Below are positions 1-6,660 of a DNA stretch of 6,716 nt, in pieces (the first letter of the stretch is position 1; each line of letters opens with the position of its first letter). The DNA comes from Tannerella sp. (GTDB lineage Bacteria; Bacteroidota; Bacteroidia; Bacteroidales; Tannerellaceae): contig JAITAY010000077.1 in assembly GCA_031283915.1 (NCBI GenBank), forward strand, positions 1 to 6,716, written 5' to 3'. Position numbers and translations under genes: made by a program. The notes beneath the pieces were generated by a model that did no database searches, was not told the origin of the DNA, and saw nothing but the letters and a program-made list of their open reading frames with translations.

Positions 1-5
1 AAGCC

Positions 6-49
6 AACGCCGCCGGAACGGGAACTCCGTTCCGGCGGCGTTTTATTTT
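6..49. terminator. Strong intrinsic-terminator hairpin with plus-strand T-tract
   Basis: Positions 6-21 and 27-42 form a perfect 16-bp GC-rich stem around a 5-base loop (22-26, GAACT). On the plus strand the stem runs into TTTTATTTT at 41-49, the classic layout of a factor-independent terminator. The T-tract orientation suggests it ends a plus-strand gene lying left of the window and converging on the efflux operon. On the minus strand the hairpin lies 75 bases past the stop of the pump gene and is preceded by an A-rich run, but only GGCTT follows it, so termination of the efflux operon here is plausible but weaker. The 56 bases between T-tract and stop codon show nothing else. Confidence 0.8.
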
Positions 50-116
50 CGTGTCATTCGTTGCATTGGTGGACAAACCGGGTAAAAATAGCGCCTCAAA
101 CATGAATATCACTTCA

Positions 117-1499
117 TCAGTCGCCTCCTCCCAGTGCGCGGTACAGGTCAACCACCGCCTGTGCCTTTTCCAGCTGGTCGGTGACGGCAGCTAACCGGGT
201 AGTGAGGTAGTTCTGCTGTGCGGTGAGGACCTCGATATAGGTTGCTTCGCCGGCCTTGAGCAGTTCCCGGGTGTAATAGACGGACTTCTCCAGTGATTCC
301 GTCTGGGAGGTGCGGTAGACGGATTTCTCCAGCGCTTTTTCATAGGTGTAGATCACATCCGACACCTCGCGGGCGGCTGTCAGCACCGTTTTCTCGAAGT
401 TGAGCAGCGCTTCCTCTTCCTGCGCCTTCGTAATCTTGACCTGTGCACGCAGCTGATTACCGGCGAAGACGGGTTGTGTCAGGCCACCGATGATGTTGGC
501 CAGCAGATTGGCCGGTTTGAAGAAGTCGGTCAGCGCCGTAGCGCTGTAGCCCGCCATCGTTCCCGTGTTGAGCGTGAGGGAGGGATAGAGCGCCGCCTGT
601 GCCGCGTTACGCAGCTCGAATGCCGTGCGGAACTGCAATTCCGCCGCACGCACGTCGGGACGTCGTGCCAGCATCTGAGCCGGGACGCCGTAAGGTAACG
701 GTGTGGCGGGCGCCGTCCAGCCGGCCGGCGCTTGCCGTACAATCGCGCCGGGTTTGCGGCCGAGCACAACCGAGAGCGAGTTTTCCAGTTTCCGTATCGA
801 CACTTCCAGGTTCAGCGTCGAGACCTGCGTGGCATACAGCAGCGCACGACTCTGCTCCACGGCAGCGGCATTCAGCAGGCCGGCATCCATCATCGACTGC
901 ATCGACGCGGCGCTTTCTTCCAGCAGCCTGACAGTCTCGCGCGAGATGCGCAGCTGCTCGTCCAGCGCCATCAGCGTGTAATAAGACGCCGCTATGTTCG
1001 ACACCAGCGAAGTTTGTATCAGCCGTTTATATTCATAGCTGTTCAGGTACTGGGCATACCGTGCGCGTGCCTGCCGGTTGAGTTTGCCCCACAGGTCAAC
1101 TTCCCATTGCACCGCAATGCCCAGCCGGTACTGGTTGCCGGCGTAGCCCAGCGACCTGGTCACGCCGTCCTGCACACTCGTCCGCGTATGTGTAACCTGC
1201 CCCGTCACTGTGGCCACGGGAAGGCAGGCGGCGCGGGCTACCTGCAGTCCGGCTTCGGCCTCCTGAATCCGCAGCAACGCCGTCCGCAGGTCGAAATTCG
1301 CCTGCACCCCTTCCTCGATCAGCTGTTGCAGGTCGGCGTCGGTGAAGTACGAAGCCCACGGAATGTCCGCTATCGTTGTCGTATCGCCGTCGCCGGCCGT
1401 ATCGCGGTACAGGTCGGCCGTATCGACCGCCGGAGACCGGTAGCGGTTCGTCCCGCACGACGACATGCCGGCGGTGAGCAGCACGCCGACTGCCACCAT
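117..1499 (-). other. Outer-membrane factor portion of the fusion (residues 1053-1512), with internal lipobox
   Basis: This segment would by itself be a complete NodT/OprM-like outer-membrane efflux lipoprotein of about 460 residues. It begins at an internal methionine (M1053, codon 1497-1499) followed by a hydrophobic stretch and a lipobox-like end, LLTAGMSSC, with the cysteine at residue 1067 (codon 1455-1457). Family hallmarks follow in order: the first helical repeat with WEVDLWGKLNRQ at 1184-1195, then RRPDVRAAE at 1331-1339 opening the second repeat, LYPSL at 1356-1360, PVFAGNQLRAQVK at 1395-1407, and a C-terminal helix ending near LYRALGGGD. Both repeats of the trimeric beta-barrel/alpha-barrel duct are therefore present, with no internal stop or frameshift. 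Known members sit in the outer membrane, anchored by lipid on the N-terminal cysteine. Here that cysteine is internal. Separate translation from M1053 is possible but no ribosome-binding site is evident. Confidence 0.9.
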
Positions 1500-4400
1500 C
1501 CCGGCCGTGTTAATCAGCCCCGACTTGCTGAATTTCTCCTGTATCGTCTGGAAAATAATAAACAGTGAAGGAATCACCAGCACGCCCAGCAGCGTACCGA
1601 TCAACATGCCGCCGATAGCGGGGATACCGATGGAGCGGTTGCCAACGGCGCCCGCTCCCGTAGCGAAGGCCAGCGGCATCAACCCGAATATCAGGGCAAA
1701 CGAGGTCATCAGAATCGGACGCAACCGCGCCACAGCCCCGCTGACGGCCGCCTCGACGACGCTCATCCCCTGATGCCGTCGCTGCACGGCATATTCCACA
1801 ATCAGAATCGCATTCTTGGCCAGCATCCCTATCAACATGATCAGCGAAATCTGTACATAGATGTTGTTTACGATACCCGTACCCAGCGCCAGTCCGCCGA
1901 AGATGAAGATATAGACGCCCGCCAGTCCGACCGGTAGCGAACATATCACGGCCAGCGGCAGGATATAGCTTTCGTAAAGGGCGGCCAGCAACAGGTAGAC
2001 GAAAATCAGGCAGAGGGCGAAGATCAGGTAGGTTTGTCCGCCGGTCTTCACTTCTTCGCGCGTCATGCCGGAGTAGTCATAAGTGAAATTCTCCGGCAGC
2101 GCCTCGCGTGCCACTTCCGCGACGGCCTCCAGGACGTTGCCCGTGGCATAGCCTTCGGTAAAGTTGGGCATGATCGTCACGTTCATCGACGAATACATGT
2201 TGAAGCGGTTCAGTGTCTGCGGGGCGGTGACATCCGTGATAGTCAGAAACTCCGTTACCGGCGCCATCTCGCCCGAAGCCGTGCGCACGAAATAGCCCTC
2301 CAGGTCTTCCAGTTTCTCGCGGTATTCGGGCGCGGCCTGCACCATGACGCGGAACTGCTTGCCGTAGAGGTTGAAGTTTGAGACGTACATACTGCCCACG
2401 TAAGCCTGTAGCGTCGACATGACCTGACTGAGCGTCAGCCCGGCTTCCTTGATTTTGGGGATATTGGCTTCGAGCTGTTTCTGGGGGAAGTAGGGGTTAA
2501 AGGTCGTCATGGCCATCATCACCTCCGGTCGGCGGCGCATGGCGGCCAGGAACCGGTTCGTCACCTCAAAAAAGCGGTTGATGTCGCCGCCCGTGCGGTC
2601 CTGCATTTGCAGTTCCACGCCGTTGCTCAGGCCGAAGCCCTGCAATGTCGGCGTACCCATAAAGATAAACGTTGCATCCCTGATGTCCGCCGTTTTCTCT
2701 TTCAGGATAGCGGCCACCTGGTTGGTCGTGATTTTCCGCTTGTGCCACGGGTCCATCTTGATCTGGATGGTGGCATAGGAACTGCCTACGCCACTCATGA
2801 AGTTCACACCCGAAAGGTCGGCCACGTACTGTACGTGTTCAATCCCGTGTACGATGTCGGTCACCTGTTTCACCACCTCCTGCGTACGTTCGAGCGAGGC
2901 GCCCGGCGCCAGCGTAACCATTCCCATCACCCCGCCGCTGTCTTCCTGTGGCACGAAGCCGGTCGGAATCGTCCGCATCAGGCCGAACAGGAGGGCTGTC
3001 ATAACGAGCAGCAGCGTTAACGTAATCCAGCGGTGCCCACGCTTGCCCAGAAAATACAGCGACTGCCGGTAACGACCGGTTGTCACCTGAAATCCCGCAT
3101 TAAACAGGCTGGTGAAACGGTTAAAGAATCCTTTTCCGTGTGATTTACCTTCCTCTTCCCCCGCGTGGCTTTTCAGGAACAGTGCACAGAGGGCTGGACT
3201 GAGCGTAAGCGCATTGACGGCAGACAGGAGGATGGCCACGGCCAGCGTCAGGCCGAACTGTTTGTAGAACACGCCGGACGTCCCCCCGATGAAACTGACG
3301 GGAACGAACACGGCCGACATCACAAGCGTGATGGAGACGATAGCGGGTGCGATTTCCTTCATTGCTTTGATGGCCGCTTCGCGGGCGTTGGTCATGCCCG
3401 CATCGAGTTGCGCATGTACGGCCTCGACCACAACGATGGCATCGTCCACCACAATTCCGATGGCCAGCACAAGCGCAAAGAGCGTCAACAGGTTGACCGA
3501 AAAGCCGAACAGTTGCAGGAAGAAAAACGTTCCCACGATGGCCACCGGCACGGCAATGGCCGGAATCAGCGTCGAACGGAAGTTCTGCAGGAAGATAAGC
3601 ACCACGATAAATACCAGGATAAAGGCTTCGATCAGCGTATGGACGACCTTGTTGATGGAGGCGTCGAGAAACTCGTTGGCATCCTGAACGTAGACGATCT
3701 TCAGGCCGGGCGGGAAGGAGACGGAGGCTTCCTCCAGGACGGCTTTGATGTTGTTGATGACCTCGCGGGCATTGGAGCCGGCCGTCTGGTTGATTCCGAT
3801 GGTTACGGAGGGATTGCCGTTCAGGCGCGAGGCGACGGTGTAGTTGAGCGAGCCGAGTTCAACCCGCGCCACGTCGCGCAGGCGGAGTATCTGCCCGTTG
3901 ACCGAACGCACAACAATGTCTTCAAACGCAGGCACCGTTTTCAGCCGCCCGGTATATTTCAGCGTGTACTGGAAACTCTGGCTGCTTTCCTGTCCCAGTT
4001 CGCCGGGCGCCGCTTCGACGTTCTGCTCCTGCAGGGCGGCGATGACTTCCTGCGGCGCAAGCTGGCAGGCCGCCATGACATCAGGCTTGAGCCAGATGCG
4101 CATCGAGTAGTCGCGTGCACCGTAGACATTGGCATCGCCTACGCCCTTGACCCGCTTAATGGGGGGCAGGAGATGGATATTGGCGTAGTTCTGGATAAAT
4201 GTCTGGTCGTAGTCCGGGTTATCGGTGGTGAAGTTAATCATCATGATATTGGAACTTTGCTGTTTGCGCACGGTGACGCCGATTTGCGTCACTTCCTGCG
4301 GCAGCAGCGGCGTGGCGCGTGCCACCTGGTTCTGCACGTTCACCGAGGCGATGTCCGGGTTGATACCCTTCTCGAAAAAAACGGTAATCTGTGCCGAGCC

Positions 4401-4655
4401 GTTGTTCGAGGCCGACGAGGTCATGTACGTCATGCCCTCCACGCCGTTGATTTGCTCCTCAAGCGGAATCACCACGGAGTTCATCACCACATCCGCGTTC
4501 GCACCCGGATAGCTTGCCCAGACGCGCACGGTCGGCGGCGCAATGTCGGGATACTGTTCTACCGGCAACATGAACAGACCTATCATCCCCAGTACCACGA
4601 TGAGGATGGAGATAACCGTCGACAATACCGGCCGGTCTATAAAAGTCTTTAACAT
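117..4655 (-). CDS. RND (HAE-1/AcrB-type) efflux permease fused to a TolC/NodT-family outer-membrane lipoprotein
   Basis: This is a proton-driven multidrug exporter of the inner membrane joined in frame to its outer-membrane duct. Residues 1-1045 are a full AcrB-type permease: TM1 at 11-29, first periplasmic part about 30-335, TM2-TM6 about 338-490, TM7 about 541-560, second periplasmic part about 561-870, TM8-TM12 about 871-1037. The proton-relay residues are present: D404 and D405 in TM4 (GIVVDDAIVVVEAV), K947 in TM10 (GMLAKNAILIVEYA) and R979 in RLRPILMTS, corresponding to AcrB D407, D408, K940 and R971. The double Asp in TM4 points to drug (HAE-1) rather than heavy-metal RND pumps. Residues from about 1053 onward are an outer-membrane factor, described separately. 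RND permeases are normally about 1,030-1,070 residues, so 1512 is exceptional. The start is 21 bases after the adaptor stop, has no Shine-Dalgarno, and gives the canonical MLKTFIDRPV N-terminus. The two genes surely form one operon. The exact substrate cannot be told from sequence. Confidence 0.96.
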   Translation of the reverse strand: MLKTFIDRPVLSTVISILIVVLGMIGLFMLPVEQYPDIAPPTVRVWASYPGANADVVMNSVVIPLEEQINGVEGMTYMTSSASNNGSAQITVFFEKGINPDIASVNVQNQVARATPLLPQEVTQIGVTVRKQQSSNIMMINFTTDNPDYDQTFIQNYANIHLLPPIKRVKGVGDANVYGARDYSMRIWLKPDVMAACQLAPQEVIAALQEQNVEAAPGELGQESSQSFQYTLKYTGRLKTVPAFEDIVVRSVNGQILRLRDVARVELGSLNYTVASRLNGNPSVTIGINQTAGSNAREVINNIKAVLEEASVSFPPGLKIVYVQDANEFLDASINKVVHTLIEAFILVFIVVLIFLQNFRSTLIPAIAVPVAIVGTFFFLQLFGFSVNLLTLFALVLAIGIVVDDAIVVVEAVHAQLDAGMTNAREAAIKAMKEIAPAIVSITLVMSAVFVPVSFIGGTSGVFYKQFGLTLAVAILLSAVNALTLSPALCALFLKSHAGEEEGKSHGKGFFNRFTSLFNAGFQVTTGRYRQSLYFLGKRGHRWITLTLLLVMTALLFGLMRTIPTGFVPQEDSGGVMGMVTLAPGASLERTQEVVKQVTDIVHGIEHVQYVADLSGVNFMSGVGSSYATIQIKMDPWHKRKITTNQVAAILKEKTADIRDATFIFMGTPTLQGFGLSNGVELQMQDRTGGDINRFFEVTNRFLAAMRRRPEVMMAMTTFNPYFPQKQLEANIPKIKEAGLTLSQVMSTLQAYVGSMYVSNFNLYGKQFRVMVQAAPEYREKLEDLEGYFVRTASGEMAPVTEFLTITDVTAPQTLNRFNMYSSMNVTIMPNFTEGYATGNVLEAVAEVAREALPENFTYDYSGMTREEVKTGGQTYLIFALCLIFVYLLLAALYESYILPLAVICSLPVGLAGVYIFIFGGLALGTGIVNNIYVQISLIMLIGMLAKNAILIVEYAVQRRHQGMSVVEAAVSGAVARLRPILMTSFALIFGLMPLAFATGAGAVGNRSIGIPAIGGMLIGTLLGVLVIPSLFIIFQTIQEKFSKSGLINTAGMVAVGVLLTAGMSSCGTNRYRSPAVDTADLYRDTAGDGDTTTIADIPWASYFTDADLQQLIEEGVQANFDLRTALLRIQEAEAGLQVARAACLPVATVTGQVTHTRTSVQDGVTRSLGYAGNQYRLGIAVQWEVDLWGKLNRQARARYAQYLNSYEYKRLIQTSLVSNIAASYYTLMALDEQLRISRETVRLLEESAASMQSMMDAGLLNAAAVEQSRALLYATQVSTLNLEVSIRKLENSLSVVLGRKPGAIVRQAPAGWTAPATPLPYGVPAQMLARRPDVRAAELQFRTAFELRNAAQAALYPSLTLNTGTMAGYSATALTDFFKPANLLANIIGGLTQPVFAGNQLRAQVKITKAQEEEALLNFEKTVLTAAREVSDVIYTYEKALEKSVYRTSQTESLEKSVYYTRELLKAGEATYIEVLTAQQNYLTTRLAAVTDQLEKAQAVVDLYRALGGGD

Positions 4656-4676
4656 AAGAATACGTGTTTGGGGAAA

Positions 4677-5783
4677 TTAGTTTTCAACAGAAATTTCCGT
4701 GCCGTCGACGAGTGTCGCCACACCGTCGGTCACGATGCGCTCGTCCACTTTCAGGCCGCTGTGCACGAGGTACGTCTGTCCGTCGGGCGTCGGCGTGACC
4801 GTGATAAGGCGTTGCCGCGCCGCGCCGTCTTCCACCACGTAGACAAACACTTTGTCCTGCTGGGCAAAAGTCGCTTTCTGGGGGATCAGGATGATGTCGG
4901 AATAATACGCCGGGATCGTGATTTTCCCGCTCGTACCGCTACGCAGGAAGCCGTCCCTGTTGGGGAACTCGGCGCGGAAGCCGGCGCTGCCGGTGGCGAT
5001 GTTCACCGTACCGGTGACGGTCTCTATCCGTCCCTTGTGGGGATAGACCGTTCCGTCGGCCAGGGTAAGCGTGATTTCCGGCGCGTGTTTCAGCTTTTCG
5101 GCCTGGGTTTCGCCTTCGAGGCTGGCCAGAAACTCGGTCAGCGCCTTCTCGTTGAGCGAGAAATAGGCGTAGATACTCGCGGTATTGGCCACAGTGGTGA
5201 GCGTGTACTGGCTGTTCACGAGGCTGCCCTTGCGGTAGGGCACGGCGCCCACGTAACCGTCGACGGGGCTGGTCACAGACGTCCATGAGAGTGTCGCCTC
5301 GGCATTTTTAAGCTGTGCGATGGCCTGTGCGTGGGCGGCCTGTGCGACGCTGAAGGCATTGCGGTACGTTTCCAGTTGCACAGAGCTGATGATCCCCTTC
5401 TCGGCCAGCGGTGTCATGCGGTCGACGTTCAGCTTGGCCGTGGCTAACTGCGCTTCGGCCGACGTGACGGCCGCCCTGGCGGTTGTCACCGCCTGCTCGG
5501 CCTGCGGAGAGTTGATTTTAAACAGTACTTGCCCCTGCTTCACAGCCGAGCCTTCGTCAATAAAAATTTGTTCGATAAAACCGTCGATACGCGGACGGAT
5601 TTCGATGTCTTCGCGTCCGCGGAGGGTCACCGGATAAATAGCGGCCAACTCCGCTTGGCCGGTCGTCACCGTGGCGGTCGGGTATACCGGCGGCGGAGCG
5701 CTGTTTGAGTCAGTCTGCTTTCTGCCGCACGAAACCGTTGCCAGCATGACTACAACTGCTGCTGTTACATAGATAATTCTCAT
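4677..5783 (-). CDS. RND efflux periplasmic adaptor subunit (membrane fusion protein, AcrA/MexA family), lipoprotein
   Basis: This is the periplasmic adaptor that links the RND pump to the outer-membrane duct. It is 368 residues, usual for the family. The N-terminus is a lipoprotein signal: a hydrophobic run at about 3-17, then ATVSCG with the cysteine at residue 19, and a Ser/Pro-rich linker at about 25-35. The first lipoyl half-motif is at about 58-92 (RPRIDGFIEQIFIDEGSAVK), a short Ala/Gln-rich alpha-hairpin follows at about 93-165, the second lipoyl half is at about 167-200 (TSPVDGYVGAVPYRKGSLV), the beta-barrel domain spans about 203-290, and the membrane-proximal domain runs to the end. 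The chosen start gives a proper signal peptide right at the N-terminus, and upstream DNA is AT-rich (about 30 bases rich in AAA and TTTAAT), a common Bacteroidetes translation leader without Shine-Dalgarno. It is the first gene of the operon, and its stop lies 21 bases before the pump start. Confidence 0.96.
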   Translation of the reverse strand: MRIIYVTAAVVVMLATVSCGRKQTDSNSAPPPVYPTATVTTGQAELAAIYPVTLRGREDIEIRPRIDGFIEQIFIDEGSAVKQGQVLFKINSPQAEQAVTTARAAVTSAEAQLATAKLNVDRMTPLAEKGIISSVQLETYRNAFSVAQAAHAQAIAQLKNAEATLSWTSVTSPVDGYVGAVPYRKGSLVNSQYTLTTVANTASIYAYFSLNEKALTEFLASLEGETQAEKLKHAPEITLTLADGTVYPHKGRIETVTGTVNIATGSAGFRAEFPNRDGFLRSGTSGKITIPAYYSDIILIPQKATFAQQDKVFVYVVEDGAARQRLITVTPTPDGQTYLVHSGLKVDERIVTDGVATLVDGTEISVEN

Positions 5784-5850
5784 ATTAAACTTGTTTTTAT
5801 TTTGAATTTATATTCTCTTGCACTGCGGATGACCTGTGCCTGTATTCCGT

Positions 5851-5946
5851 GCCGGTTATACCACTCCTTTATTATGAATGATGAACCGGCCTGACGGCGC
5901 TATCGTCCCCGGGACGGTACTTTGGGCAAAAACCTGTAAGGGTTTT
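5851..5946 (-). promoter_or_regulatory. Cluster of three consecutive inverted repeats in the operon leader
   Basis: In minus-strand order the cluster contains AAAACC/GGTTTT (5946-5941 with 5934-5929, 6-base loop), the near-palindrome at 5919-5901, and GCCGGTT/AACCGGC (5890-5884 with 5857-5851, 26-base loop). Three stems packed into 96 bases just before the first gene of an operon suggest a structured 5' leader such as an attenuator, protein-binding leader or riboswitch-like element. None matches a riboswitch class I can name, and there is no T-tract after the last stem, so simple intrinsic attenuation is not supported. Confidence 0.3.
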
Positions 5947-6005
5947 CTACCTTCGATTCTCCGTTTTGAGTCGCTCACAAGATTACCGCATCTCTTTCCC
6001 GACAT
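5856..6005 (-). CDS. Candidate second small leader ORF, 49 codons, function unknown
   Basis: This frame starts at the ATG overlapping the stop of the previous tiny frame (TAATG at 6007-6003) and ends with TAA at 5858-5856, 72 bases before the adaptor start. The peptide is basic (SKRRIEGRK at about 13-21) with no membrane segment and no family I recognise. The frame is open for about 13 further codons upstream of the ATG. The region overlaps the three inverted repeats at 5851-5946, so selection for RNA or DNA structure could keep it open without it coding for anything. A frameshifted single gene made of this and the previous frame is another reading. Confidence 0.18.
   Translation of the reverse strand: MSGKRCGNLVSDSKRRIEGRKPLQVFAQSTVPGTIAPSGRFIIHNKGVV
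5901..5919. promoter_or_regulatory. 19-bp near-perfect palindrome, operator or hairpin candidate
   Basis: TATCGTCCC-C-GGGACGGTA has two 9-base half-sites around one central base, with eight of nine pairs matching. The size and symmetry suit a dimeric repressor of the TetR or MarR type, which commonly control RND operons. It lies 117-136 bases upstream of the adaptor start, inside the predicted transcript if the promoter at 6163-6193 is used, so it would act as a roadblock or as an RNA stem. A competing pairing exists between GACG (5893-5896) and CGTC (5904-5907). No regulator gene is in view to pair it with. Confidence 0.35.
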
Positions 6006-6136
6006 TATTCCACTCTGTTTGCTAATTTCCCGCAGGTGAATTTTTTAGAAGACGTCGCAGTTTTTTCTGTCCTGAAAAAGAAAACAGAAAGAAAACCTGC
6101 TGTAAACTGGTACAATAATGTCATTTTTATCCTCAT
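6005..6136 (-). CDS. Candidate small leader ORF, 43 codons, function unknown
   Basis: A short open frame begins about 20 bases after the predicted transcription start and ends at TAA (6007-6005). It starts MRIKMTLLYQ, has a hydrophobic run FTAGFLSVFFF at about 11-21 and then a basic, polar tail ending in KLANRVE. Two starts are possible: M1 at 6136, preceded about 10 bases upstream by AAGGAA, or M5 at 6124, preceded by GAGG. A positively charged start followed by a hydrophobic stretch could be a tiny membrane peptide, a signal-like leader peptide, or coincidence. I do not recognise the sequence. Its stop codon shares one base with the ATG of the next tiny frame (TAATG), an arrangement that favours translational coupling. 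It could equally be an untranslated part of a structured RNA. Confidence 0.25.
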   Translation of the reverse strand: MRIKMTLLYQFTAGFLSVFFFRTEKTATSSKKFTCGKLANRVE

Positions 6137-6162
6137 AACTGTTTTTTCCTTTTATTCCGTTG

Positions 6163-6193
6163 CAAATATAACGCAAAATTCACGAATATCATA
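6163..6193 (-). promoter_or_regulatory. Candidate Bacteroides-type promoter for the efflux operon leader
   Basis: Read on the minus strand, 6170-6163 is TATATTTG, an exact match to the Bacteroides -7 consensus TAnnTTTG. Nineteen bases upstream, 6193-6190 reads TATG, three of four bases of the -33 consensus TTTG at the expected spacing. Transcription would start near 6157 and give a leader of roughly 375 bases before the adaptor gene. A purine-rich AAAAGGAAAAAA and then ATG codons follow within 50 bases. No better match lies closer to the adaptor start. An operon promoter nearer 5800 that departs from consensus cannot be excluded. Confidence 0.45.
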
Positions 6194-6260
6194 CCTGCAC
6201 AGGCAATAAAGTCGTTTCAAAATCATTACTGATTTAATTATCCAAACTCCTGACTTAGAG

Positions 6261-6485
6261 ATGGAAAATAAACAAAATGTAACAGGAGTTCCCGCAGAGA
6301 AGTCACAAAATGCCTAATATGCAGGAAGGTATTACATCGGGAACGACAAATATAGACAGACACAAATGAAAAGAGATACAAAGGCTAATAACAGGTGCTT
6401 TAAGCGTGATTTGGAGACTGTTTTTTTGAAAGATTCAGATGAGCGGAGAAACAATTATTTATCTGAAAATAAACTGTTCAAATAA
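6261..6485 (+). pseudogene. Possible degraded or spurious short ORF with one in-frame stop
   Basis: Starting at ATG 6261, a plus-strand frame reads 18 codons (MENKQNVTGVPAEKSQNA), meets TAA at 6315-6317, then stays open to TAA at 6483-6485. An ATG at 6366 within the second part would give a 39-residue peptide starting MKRDTKANNRCFKRDLETVF. Without the single stop this would be one 74-residue, charged, lysine- and asparagine-rich protein. I do not recognise it. The DNA is AT-rich and the frame may be accidental. A third tiny frame (6310-6369) overlaps both. Confidence 0.13.
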
Positions 6486-6660
6486 TGTAAGATGCCGAAT
6501 AATGGGAATAAAATTTTTCTGCGTTTGAGTACCCTACCTCACGGGACTTTGGTTACCCCATTCTCAATTACGGTTATACTTTATTTATTGTCCATCCCTT
6601 AGGAACTGTCTGGAAATAAACCATCCAAATTTACGGGAGATGTTTTTTGCCATCCAACGA

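Noticed and set aside
732..1568. 278-codon plus-strand open frame opposite the outer-membrane factor region
   Set aside because: Its composition is rich in Arg, His, Pro and Gln with no family motif, and it is antisense to strongly conserved TolC-family sequence.
3165..4652. 495-codon open frame on the plus strand opposite the pump gene
   Set aside because: It is the mirror of a GC-rich coding frame: the translation is unusually rich in His, Arg, Asp and Gly, shows no domain, and lies wholly antisense to an unmistakable RND permease.
117..4655. Assignment as a CusA/CzcA heavy-metal pump, the type in which I recall fused outer-membrane domains
   Set aside because: TM4 reads VDDAIVVVEAV with the double Asp of drug-type HAE-1 pumps rather than the single-Asp pattern of metal pumps, and the N-terminus and TM10 fit AcrB-like proteins.
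4656..4676. Independent promoter for the pump gene in the gap after the adaptor
   Set aside because: The gap is only 21 bases and contains neither a TAnnTTTG box nor room for one; co-transcription with the adaptor is the simpler reading.
6061..6093. Inverted repeat TTTCTGT/ACAGAAA as a terminator
   Set aside because: Both arms are A/T-rich and no T-tract follows the stem on the strand where it would be needed; it is weak and may arise from AT-rich composition.
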